Shown: in pieces, positions 1-6,700 of the stretch
How positions within the stretch are numbered: the stretch's first letter is position 1
Layout of the letters: every line of letters starts with the position of its first letter
Origin: an uncultured Bacteroidota bacterium
GTDB taxonomy: Bacteria > Bacteroidota > Bacteroidia > 2-12-FULL-35-15
DNA length: 11,453 nucleotides
NCBI GenBank assembly: GCA_903889605.1
Contig: CAISYK010000522.1
Location: forward strand, 1-11,453
Reading direction: 5' to 3'
The notes under the pieces: generated by a model
Told to the model about the DNA's origin: nothing
The model's input: only the letters and a program-made list of their open reading frames with translations
Databases searched by the model: none
Translations under genes and position numbers: made by a program

Positions 1-16
1 AAATTCTTAATTTTTT

Positions 17-40
17 CTATTTCTCTATTTCTCTATTTTT
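17..40. repeat. Three-copy 8-bp tandem repeat
   Basis: The unit CTATTTCT occurs at 17-24 and 25-32, and a third copy with one change (CTATTTTT) follows at 33-40. It lies in T-rich non-coding DNA, outside any recognisable gene. Such short repeats can vary in copy number by slippage, but nothing here shows that expression depends on it. Confidence 0.7.
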
Positions 41-104
41 TTATCTTTAATTTATTTAACAGAGGCCGAAAGTAGTAAAATATTAATTACCGGCAAAACA
101 TATG

Positions 105-112
105 CAAAATTA
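105..112 (-). promoter_or_regulatory. Possible minus-strand -7 element
   Basis: On the minus strand the bases read TAATTTTG, a full match to the Bacteroidota -7 pattern TAnnTTTG. At the expected -33 distance there is only a T-run, not TTTG. No start codon followed by a usable open frame lies between it and the left window edge, so any transcript would serve a gene outside the window after a leader of about 100 nt. A chance match is quite possible in DNA this AT-rich. Confidence 0.25.
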
Positions 113-143
113 CGAATAGAAACACAAGCTAAAAAACGCGGTA

Positions 144-168
144 TTATTACTCAATAATTGAGCAATAA
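144..168. repeat. 25-bp imperfect palindrome, operator-like
   Basis: Two 12-nt arms flank one central base at 156 and pair at 11 of 12 positions; the only mismatch is 149/163. The inner 13 bases, CTCAATAATTGAG, pair perfectly. No T-run follows on either strand, so it does not look like a terminator. It lies between a possible leftward promoter (105-112) and the exporter promoter (278-285), which would suit the binding site of a dimeric regulator. That role is inference from symmetry and position only. Confidence 0.4.
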
Positions 169-277
169 CCTTACAAATGAACAATTTCATTGAAGGTATT
201 ATTAAAAAAAAATTTATGAAGCGTCAAACTCTGTTTCGTAAATTCTTTTTTTTTATACGTTTATTCTTAACCGTTTG

Positions 278-285
278 TACCTTTG
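278..285 (+). promoter_or_regulatory. Bacteroidota-type -7 box for the ABC exporter gene
   Basis: The bases TACCTTTG match the Bacteroidota primary sigma -7 consensus TAnnTTTG exactly and end 17 nt before the exporter ATG. Transcription would then begin only about 10 nt before the start codon, giving a very short leader. The expected -33 TTTG is not present at the usual spacing; that region is a run of T followed by ATA. The match supports 303 as the true start. Confidence 0.6.
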
Positions 286-302
286 CATTAAAATCGCAAT
301 AG

Positions 303-2096
303 ATGGCTCGAAAAATAAGAGAAACGGACAATTTACCAAAAGCAAAGCTTGATAAAACCTCATTAAAAAAGACCTTTCGTTTATTTCAATATATCGGACC
401 GCATAAATGGAAATTATATTTAGGTATGTTTTTCCTGATTTTAACAGGCGGAACAGCATTATTATTTCCTTTAATGCTTGGAGGATTAGTAAAAACGGTA
501 GAGCTGCATGATTTCAGTAAAATTAATGGAATAGGAATATATTTAATAATTGTTCTGACAGCTCAATCAGTTTTTTCCTATTGCCGGGTCTATCTTTTTG
601 TAAATTATACCGAAAACACTTTAGCATCACTTCGGCAGGCGGTATATTCCCACATGATAACATTACCAATGTCATTTTTTGCCCAAAAACGCGTCGGTGA
701 TTTAAACAGCCGTATGTCGGCTGACATATCTCAAATTCAGGATACTCTCACTACTACAATTGCTGAGTTTTTAAGGCAGCTTATTCTTATCATCGGCGGC
801 ATTTCTTTGCTGTTGGTAATTTCTCCGAAGCTTACGCTTCTTATGCTTTCGATTGTACCTGTAGTAGCAATTGCAGCCGTTATTTTCGGACGTTTTATAA
901 GAAGAATTTCGAGGGAAGTGCAGGAAAAGATTGCTGAATCCAATACAATTATTGAAGAAACGTTACAAGGGATTACTAATGTAAAGGCTTTTGCAAATGA
1001 ATTTTTCGAGAACCAGAGATACAAAAAAAGTACTGAAGAAATAGTTCAGAAAGCTATACACGGCGGTAAATACCGAGGAGCCTTTGCTTCGTTTATAATA
1101 TTTTGTTTGTTCGGGTCTATTGTGGCTGTTATTTGGTACGGAGTAAATCTGGCATCACGTAACCAGTTATTGATAGGCGATTTAATTTCATTTATAATTT
1201 ACTCTGCTTTTGTCGGTGCTTCTTTTGGAGGTATAGCTGAATTATACGCCCAGATACAAAAGGCCGTTGGTGCCATTGAACGTGTATTTGAAATTTTGGA
1301 TGAAGCTGCTGAACCGCTCGATATTACTTCAAAGGAAGAACTTATTAATCGTATTGAAGGAAATGTAATTTTTGAAGACATTTCATTCACTTACCCTTCC
1401 AGAAAAGAAATAAAAGTCCTGCAGAATATTTCCTTTACTGTACGCAAAGGTGAAACAATTGCCATTATAGGGCCGAGCGGTTCCGGCAAATCAACATTGG
1501 CAGGGCTTTTGCTGCGTTTTTATGACCCGGAAAGCGGCAGAATACTAATCGACGGAAAGGACACAAAAAGTTTTCCGCTTACTGAGTTACGAAACAATAT
1601 GGCCATTGTTCCGCAGGATGTTTTGCTTTTCGGAGGTACTATTAAAGAAAATATTGCATACGGAAAACCAGGCGCCGGCATTTCTGAAATTATTGAAGCT
1701 GCACGAAAAGCAAACGCATTAGATTTTATTAACAGCTTTCCTGAAAAATTTGAGACTCTTGTAGGTGAACGCGGCATTAAACTTTCCGGCGGACAACGAC
1801 AGCGCATTGCAATTGCTCGTGCGGTATTGAAAGACCCCAGTATATTAATTTTGGACGAAGCTACCAGTTCGCTGGATTCTGAATCGGAACGGGTGGTACA
1901 GGAAGCTTTGGATAAACTAATGGTTGGCCGGACTTCATTTGTGATTGCTCATCGGTTATCTACAATCCGCAATGCAGATAAAATTATTGTAATTGATAAA
2001 GGAATGGTTAGGGAAATGGGATCACATGAAGAGCTTATGATGAACGAAAATGGCCTTTACCGCAGTTTAACAAAGATGCAAATGGAATTGATTTAA
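303..2096 (+). CDS. ABC exporter, fused permease and ATPase (MsbA-like)
   Basis: This 597-residue protein has the half-transporter layout of type IV ABC exporters. The N-terminal membrane domain has about six hydrophobic segments (near 38-62, 75-100, 155-175, 177-198, 260-280 and 288-312). The ATPase domain runs from about 350 to 590. All nucleotide-binding motifs are intact: A-loop Tyr364, Walker A GPSGSGKST at 390-398, Q-loop Gln438, signature LSGGQ at 494-498, Walker B ILILDE at 514-519 with catalytic Glu519, D-loop SSLD at 522-525 and switch His550. A complete half-transporter like this normally forms a homodimer in the inner membrane and exports lipids, peptides or drugs using ATP. The substrate cannot be told from sequence; MsbA or a multidrug/lipid exporter are both possible, so no symbol is given. 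The gene stands alone, has its own promoter, and converges on the GLPGLI gene across 133 bp in which I see no clear terminator. Confidence 0.95.
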   Translation: MARKIRETDNLPKAKLDKTSLKKTFRLFQYIGPHKWKLYLGMFFLILTGGTALLFPLMLGGLVKTVELHDFSKINGIGIYLIIVLTAQSVFSYCRVYLFVNYTENTLASLRQAVYSHMITLPMSFFAQKRVGDLNSRMSADISQIQDTLTTTIAEFLRQLILIIGGISLLLVISPKLTLLMLSIVPVVAIAAVIFGRFIRRISREVQEKIAESNTIIEETLQGITNVKAFANEFFENQRYKKSTEEIVQKAIHGGKYRGAFASFIIFCLFGSIVAVIWYGVNLASRNQLLIGDLISFIIYSAFVGASFGGIAELYAQIQKAVGAIERVFEILDEAAEPLDITSKEELINRIEGNVIFEDISFTYPSRKEIKVLQNISFTVRKGETIAIIGPSGSGKSTLAGLLLRFYDPESGRILIDGKDTKSFPLTELRNNMAIVPQDVLLFGGTIKENIAYGKPGAGISEIIEAARKANALDFINSFPEKFETLVGERGIKLSGGQRQRIAIARAVLKDPSILILDEATSSLDSESERVVQEALDKLMVGRTSFVIAHRLSTIRNADKIIVIDKGMVREMGSHEELMMNENGLYRSLTKMQMELI

Positions 2097-2229
2097 ATTA
2101 TTACTGCAAAATTTCTATTTTAAAGATAAACAACCAGCTCCCAATATCTGCCTTTTACTAAAACTTATACCTAATATTCACACTGCAGATCCACTAAAAT
2201 GTAATGCCTAACGGCAAACGACAGTATTT

Positions 2230-2958
2230 TTACCATACTCCAAAAACATTATTAATCATTGCTTTTCCCCATTTATTTTTACCAAAATCTTTTACAAGTT
2301 TGGCTCTTAATTCGGCTGAAGAATAAATTTTATTTTTCCCTTTTTTAGGAATTAAAGTGACAAAATCTGGTTTACTGATTTCAATACTCTTGGCAAAATA
2401 TATAACTCCGCCGTCTTCAGTGGCAATGCCCAAAATAGCCCCCGGCAAACCATAAAAACTTTCAGGTCCTACATTGGGAATAATTTCATCGCAGTACCAT
2501 GCATAAATCCGGGTACTGTCATTTGCCTGCCATATTGCTTTCCGGCAGTTATAGCCGCTGATATTCCTTTTGCTTTCGGTAATTTTCCATTTACGGGACC
2601 TTAAAGTATCTTCTACATATAATGGCTCGCCCCAAATTTTCTTAATTGTTAAACGGTAATTTTTATTTAAATTCTGATAAACAACATTTTTGCTTGTAGC
2701 CCAACTCATTTTTTCACTCAATTCGCTTTCCTGAGGCTGAAAAACAGAAATGCTGTCATTAAAATAAAGTTCAAAAAAATCTGTTTTATTTTTATCTTCC
2801 TGCTTAATCCAATCGCTGACATCATCATCTTTAAACTTTTTATAAAGATTTGTTTTTCGTTCATAAACAATTTTACCATTCATAATCTGAGCAATAGAAT
2901 CGCTCAAACAACAAAATAAAATGCTCAGAAGTAAACCTGTTTTAATAATCATCTTCAT
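2230..2958 (-). CDS. GLPGLI family protein, copy A
   Basis: This 242-residue exported protein belongs to the GLPGLI (Porph_ging) family, known almost only from Bacteroidota and of unknown function. A signal peptide covers about 1-23, with cleavage likely after SIA. The family signature lies at 170-176 as GLPGAIL, preceded by AWYCDEIIP and GPESFY, and followed by an acidic EDGG turn. Cys138 and Cys156 lie in the mature part and could form a disulfide in the periplasm. The start overlaps the end of the upstream receptor gene by 17 nt, so the two are probably co-transcribed and translationally coupled. A second in-frame ATG at codon 3 is absent from copy B, which supports the first ATG. Copy B (5972-6700) is about 95% identical (229 of 242 by hand count), and 7 of the 13 differences lie in the first 24 residues. 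The tight pairing suggests it works with the receptor at the envelope, but this is inference. Confidence 0.9.
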   Translation of the reverse strand: MKMIIKTGLLLSILFCCLSDSIAQIMNGKIVYERKTNLYKKFKDDDVSDWIKQEDKNKTDFFELYFNDSISVFQPQESELSEKMSWATSKNVVYQNLNKNYRLTIKKIWGEPLYVEDTLRSRKWKITESKRNISGYNCRKAIWQANDSTRIYAWYCDEIIPNVGPESFYGLPGAILGIATEDGGVIYFAKSIEISKPDFVTLIPKKGKNKIYSSAELRAKLVKDFGKNKWGKAMINNVFGVW

Positions 2959-5677
2959 TTTTTGTTTTACTGCTGTTAAATTTAAATACTGCTTTTAATA
3001 AAATATACCTGGAGATTATATTTGTTTTGTTATCAGTAATAACATTGTCCTGAATAATTCTTTCAGTGCTAATATTCTGATTTAAAATATCCGCAGCCGC
3101 AAATGAAACAATTAAATTTTCATTTTTTAAGAATGTCTTACTTAAAGACGCATTCAAAAGAAAATAATTGATATTATATCCTTGTGCACGCTTGCTGTTA
3201 ATGTTATACTCAGCATTTGTTTCCAATAAAAACTTAAACGGCAATTTTAACAGCAGGGATGCATTAATTTTTTGAGAATTATATGGTTTATTGTTTGCTG
3301 CATTTATTGTTGATGAAGGCGAATTATAGGTATAATTATATCCTATACTGAATTCAAGTGTATCAAATTTTATTTTAACATCTAAAGCGGAACTTGAATT
3401 CATAGTTTTAGTAATATTTTTTTGATTATTAATAAAACTTGAATAACTATTATAATTTAAATTCTCTCTTGGTTCAAGCTCGAGTTTTTTAGAAAAAAAA
3501 GGAAAGCCGCCCCATAATCCAAAACTGCCGCTATTATTGCCGTTAACATTTACAGCCTCTGTAATTGAACGGCCTATATTGTCATATTCAACAGCATTAG
3601 CAAAGGCGTTATTTGTATTAATGTAAGTTGCACGTGCCCCATAGTATTTGCCGGAAATTGCCTTATATGTACTATATGATGTTTCAAAACTATGCTTAAA
3701 AGAAGGTAAAAGATTTGGATTTCCTTTTTTTATCTGATTTGGATTGGTATTATCCTGAATAGGCTGAAGCTGGTCTATACTGGGCTGACTGGAACTTGTA
3801 GTGTAATTGAAACTCAGCCTTGTATTGTCACTGAACTTATATAAATATTTTAAAAACGGCAGTATGTTATTAACATTTTGTTTAACAGTTTGCTGAGTAA
3901 TTAAATTATTGCTGATTATGGAAACCCGTCTAAGCCTTGATCCTAAGACCAAACGTTGTTTTTTTATTTCATAAATAAATTTCGGCACAAAACGGTTAGT
4001 CATTCGTATATTTTCAAAATTATTGCTGAATAAAGAATCTTGTAAAGCATATTCGCCGTTTGCTAAATTTAGTGCCTTTTTATTTTGTAAACCTATGCTG
4101 TAATTAAAATCATAAGCAAACTCCAGTTTAATTTTTTTTGAAATAGGCTCTGTATAAGTGATATTAGCATTATGTGATTCGCTTTTTGCTGTGTTAATTT
4201 TCTTCTGATTTATGGAATCATTTGCAATCAATGAATTATTAAAATAAATATCGTTGGAAATTAAAGTGCCGTCAGATTCATTATTATTTAAAACATAATT
4301 GTACGATGTCACTAATAAGCGGTCGCGTTTTTTAAATTTTCTGGTAATTTTTGCAGTAGTGTTCAAATCAAAACCATTAGCTTTATTTAGGCTGCTGATA
4401 TCTGTTCTGCGGGTAAGGTCATTTGCACTACTAACAAAACCAGTACTTTCATTACGATCTGTTGTTGAGGAATTTAAAACTAATTTAGGCGTCAAAACCA
4501 ATTCAGTTAATGAATCTAATGTTTGTTCAATACCAAAATTTATACTGTGGGATTCATTTAACTGGTTGGATTTACTTTTGTTATCAGTACTATAACTGGT
4601 GTCGGATAAATAATACTGCGATGCAGTTTCGGTTTTTGCTGTTAACTGATTCTTATTGTATGTGTAATTGAATGTCAGTTTTGTTTTTGCAGAAATTTTA
4701 TCAGAATAATAAATACCCGATTTAATTGATTGCGGAATACCAGTGTTTTTGCTTGGCCCAGGATACCACCAGTCTCCATTATCATCTGTTTGTATATTCA
4801 TTTCATTATTTAAACCATATTTATACATATCCCCCCAGCCTATACTTGAATTCGGCGTATTACTGCCTAAAGCAAAAATGGATATTTTCTGCTTATTCTT
4901 AAATTTATTTGCTAACAATTCACTTTCAAAGAAATTCTGAAAATCGCTTGCTCCTGAAACTTTTCCGAAATAACCTTTCTTTGCTTCTTCTTTGAGTTTC
5001 AGATTCATCACCTGCATAGTTTCTACACCATCATCTGCCACAGTCTCTTTCTTTTTTTCATATACCTGAACTGATTCAACAGCCTTTGCATTAAGGTTTT
5101 GAGTTGCCATAGTAGGATCAGCACCAAAAAATTCATCCCCATCTACCAATACCTGATCTACCGCTTTACCTTGAGAAGTTATTTTGCCTTGAGCATCTAC
5201 TCTAATACCCGGAAGTTTCTTCAGTAAATCTTCAACTGTTGCATTCGGTTTTACTTTAAACGAATCTGCTGTATATATCAAGGTATCACCTTTGTAATAA
5301 ACGGGATCTTTGTATGCATAAATTACAATTTCATTCAAGCTATGACTTTTTGGAGGAAGAATAATTTTGCCGAAATCAAATGCATAATTTGCCTGACTTC
5401 CAAAAACATAAAATGATTTGTCGCTGAAATTTGGATGAGAAATAATTACTTGAACTGTATCAATAGGCATATTCTTTAAAGCGAAAAAACCTTTTGCATC
5501 AGACCTTGTATGTGCAATAAGAACGGAATCTTTAAGCCTGACAGCCATAACAACAGCGGAATACAACGGAGAACCGGCAATAGTATCCTGCACATTTCCT
5601 CCAATGTTCATCTTTTGAGAAAATGAATTGGAACAGATAATAAAAAAGCTAATCGCTGAAACAATGTGTTTACGCAT
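2942..5677 (-). CDS. TonB-dependent receptor-like outer-membrane barrel, copy A
   Basis: This 911-residue protein starts with a signal peptide (about 1-20). A carboxypeptidase-regulatory-like domain follows at about 24-105, then a TonB-box-like strand LNEIVIYAY at 114-122. Next comes a plug-like region at about 123-215 with LLKKLPGI, VLVDGDEFFG and the MATQNL segment. The rest, from about 235, is rich in alternating beta strands and Asn/Ser/Thr loops. It contains the block PSIDQLQPI and GNPNLLP (631-658) typical of Bacteroidota outer-membrane barrels (OMP_b-brl_3 type). The last strand seems to end at Phe900; an 11-residue polar tail ending EDDY follows and overlaps the GLPGLI gene. Such proteins usually import a bound substrate with TonB energy, but some are annotated only as barrels and no substrate can be inferred. 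There is no SusD-like gene beside it. It is about 75% identical to copy B (6684-9422), with the barrel most divergent. Confidence 0.9.
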   Translation of the reverse strand: MRKHIVSAISFFIICSNSFSQKMNIGGNVQDTIAGSPLYSAVVMAVRLKDSVLIAHTRSDAKGFFALKNMPIDTVQVIISHPNFSDKSFYVFGSQANYAFDFGKIILPPKSHSLNEIVIYAYKDPVYYKGDTLIYTADSFKVKPNATVEDLLKKLPGIRVDAQGKITSQGKAVDQVLVDGDEFFGADPTMATQNLNAKAVESVQVYEKKKETVADDGVETMQVMNLKLKEEAKKGYFGKVSGASDFQNFFESELLANKFKNKQKISIFALGSNTPNSSIGWGDMYKYGLNNEMNIQTDDNGDWWYPGPSKNTGIPQSIKSGIYYSDKISAKTKLTFNYTYNKNQLTAKTETASQYYLSDTSYSTDNKSKSNQLNESHSINFGIEQTLDSLTELVLTPKLVLNSSTTDRNESTGFVSSANDLTRRTDISSLNKANGFDLNTTAKITRKFKKRDRLLVTSYNYVLNNNESDGTLISNDIYFNNSLIANDSINQKKINTAKSESHNANITYTEPISKKIKLEFAYDFNYSIGLQNKKALNLANGEYALQDSLFSNNFENIRMTNRFVPKFIYEIKKQRLVLGSRLRRVSIISNNLITQQTVKQNVNNILPFLKYLYKFSDNTRLSFNYTTSSSQPSIDQLQPIQDNTNPNQIKKGNPNLLPSFKHSFETSYSTYKAISGKYYGARATYINTNNAFANAVEYDNIGRSITEAVNVNGNNSGSFGLWGGFPFFSKKLELEPRENLNYNSYSSFINNQKNITKTMNSSSALDVKIKFDTLEFSIGYNYTYNSPSSTINAANNKPYNSQKINASLLLKLPFKFLLETNAEYNINSKRAQGYNINYFLLNASLSKTFLKNENLIVSFAAADILNQNISTERIIQDNVITDNKTNIISRYILLKAVFKFNSSKTKNEDDY

Positions 5678-5697
5678 AAAATATATTTATTTTGAAA

Positions 5698-5705
5698 CGA
5701 ATGTA
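5698..5705 (-). promoter_or_regulatory. Putative -7 box for receptor/GLPGLI operon A
   Basis: On the minus strand the bases read TACATTCG, one mismatch from TAnnTTTG, 20 nt before the receptor ATG. The same octamer is kept at the same distance upstream of copy B. The matching -33 position (5725-5728) reads TTCG here but TTTG in copy B. The surrounding 80 bp are conserved between copies although non-coding, which supports a regulatory role. Confidence 0.45.
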
Positions 5706-5755
5706 GCTTAATAATGCGGTAATCCGAAAAAGATACAAAAGATTAAATTTTTAAT

Positions 5756-5971
5756 CCATTTATATGCTGATGGCGTAAGATAAAAAGTTTTTCAAATTTA
5801 GGACTTAAGCCTGAGGTATTACTATTATCAATATCCTTAAGGAAATATCATGGCGGAAAAAGACATTTTATAATACAGCATTTATTTTTGATAAATAACT
5901 TAGGATCGTGTATTAAATAAATTCCGAAGGCTTATGACGCTGATACTGTTAATAAATATCATACCTGTTTC
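5756..5971. other. Intergenic DNA between the two receptor/GLPGLI units
   Basis: No gene and no recognisable fragment of either unit is visible between the upstream region of operon A and the stop codon of GLPGLI copy B. A 10-bp perfect palindrome TCCTTAAGGA sits at 5834-5843. I found no convincing stem followed by a T-run that would end transcription from operon B, so read-through into operon A is possible. Confidence 0.5.
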
Positions 5972-6700
5972 TTACCATACTCCAAAAACATTATTAATCA
6001 TTGCTTTGCCCCATTTATTTTTACCAAAATCTTTTACAAGTTTTGCTTTTAATTCGGCTGAAGAATAAATTTTATTTTTCCCTTTTTTAGGTATTAAATT
6101 GACAAAATCGGGTTTGCTGATTTCAATACTCTTTGCAAAATATATAACTCCGCCGTCTTCTGTGGCAATGCCCAATATGGCTCCAGGTAAACCATAAAAA
6201 CTTTCAGGTCCTACATTAGGAATAATTTCATCGCAGTACCAGGCATAAATTCGGGTACTGTCATTTGCCTGCCATATTGCTTTCCGGCAGTTATACCCGC
6301 TTATATTCCTTTTACTTTCGGTTATTTTCCATTTACGGGATCTTAAAGTATCTTCTGTATATAATGGCTCGCCCCAAATTTTTCTAATAGTTAAACGATA
6401 ATTTTTATTAAAATTCTGATACACAACATTTTTGCTTGTTGCCCAACTCATTTTTTCGCTCAATTCGCTTTCCTGGGGCTGAAAAACAGAAATGCTGTCA
6501 TTAAAATAAAGCTCAAAAAAATCTGTTTTATTTTTATCTTCCTGCTTTATCCAATCGCTTACATCGTCATCTTTAAACTTTTTGTACAGGTTTGTTTTTC
6601 GTTCATAAACAATTTTACCACTCATAATCTGAGCAATAGAATCATTCAAACTGCAGAATAAAATAACCAGCAGTAAACATATTTTACCAATCGTCTTCAT
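5972..6700 (-). CDS. GLPGLI family protein, copy B
   Basis: This is the paralogue of the protein at 2230-2958, also 242 residues, with the GLPGAIL signature at 170-176 and Cys138 and Cys156 conserved. A signal peptide covers about 1-23, again ending SIA before Gln24. Only 13 residues differ between copies: M3T, I5G, T7I, G8C, S12V, C17S, S19N and N27S near the N-terminus, and five changes in the remaining 215 residues. Synonymous changes are scattered along the gene, so the copies are not brand new and the mature protein appears strongly constrained or kept alike by gene conversion. The start overlaps the receptor gene by 17 nt, exactly as in copy A, which implies coupled translation. The biochemical role of the family is unknown; an envelope partner of the receptor is the natural guess. 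Confidence 0.9.
   Translation of the reverse strand: MKTIGKICLLLVILFCSLNDSIAQIMSGKIVYERKTNLYKKFKDDDVSDWIKQEDKNKTDFFELYFNDSISVFQPQESELSEKMSWATSKNVVYQNFNKNYRLTIRKIWGEPLYTEDTLRSRKWKITESKRNISGYNCRKAIWQANDSTRIYAWYCDEIIPNVGPESFYGLPGAILGIATEDGGVIYFAKSIEISKPDFVNLIPKKGKNKIYSSAELKAKLVKDFGKNKWGKAMINNVFGVW

Larger units (their letters stand above)
1..302. other. Non-coding region upstream of the ABC exporter gene
   Basis: No convincing gene is visible here. The stretch is very AT-rich and holds a T-rich tandem repeat near the left edge, a possible minus-strand promoter element, a 25-bp imperfect palindrome and a good promoter for the ABC exporter; these are listed separately. A 41-codon open frame (177-302) ends directly against the exporter start but is probably chance. 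Any gene left of the window that reads leftward could share this region as a divergent promoter region. Confidence 0.6.
2230..5755 (-). repeat. Tandem duplication unit, copy A
   Basis: This is one of two direct copies of a receptor plus GLPGLI unit; the other is at 5972-9500. Similarity ends at the GLPGLI stop codon on one side and fades about 80 bp upstream of the receptor start on the other. The spacing between matching gene ends is 3742-3745 bp. No transposase gene or terminal inverted repeat flanks the unit, so unequal recombination or an old local duplication is more likely than a mobile element. Confidence 0.9.

Noticed and set aside
17..40. Phase-variation repeat controlling a gene
   Set aside because: The 8-bp tandem repeat is real, but it is in T-rich non-coding DNA more than 200 bp from the nearest promoter in the window, and nothing ties it to expression.
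737..1807. Several open frames antisense to the ABC exporter gene, and similar ones antisense to the receptors
   Set aside because: They lie wholly inside well-supported genes, have low-complexity or Ser/Ile-rich translations without domains, and lack promoters; they are shadows of the coding strand.
2890..2958. Lipoprotein signal in GLPGLI copy A (Cys16 and Cys17 in the hydrophobic segment)
   Set aside because: Phe precedes Cys16, which does not fit a lipobox, Cys17 is Ser in copy B, and a normal signal peptidase I site (SIA before Gln) is conserved in both copies.
5834..5843. Palindrome TCCTTAAGGA as a terminator for operon B
   Set aside because: It has no loop and no T-run, and a 10-bp palindrome of this composition is easily found by chance.
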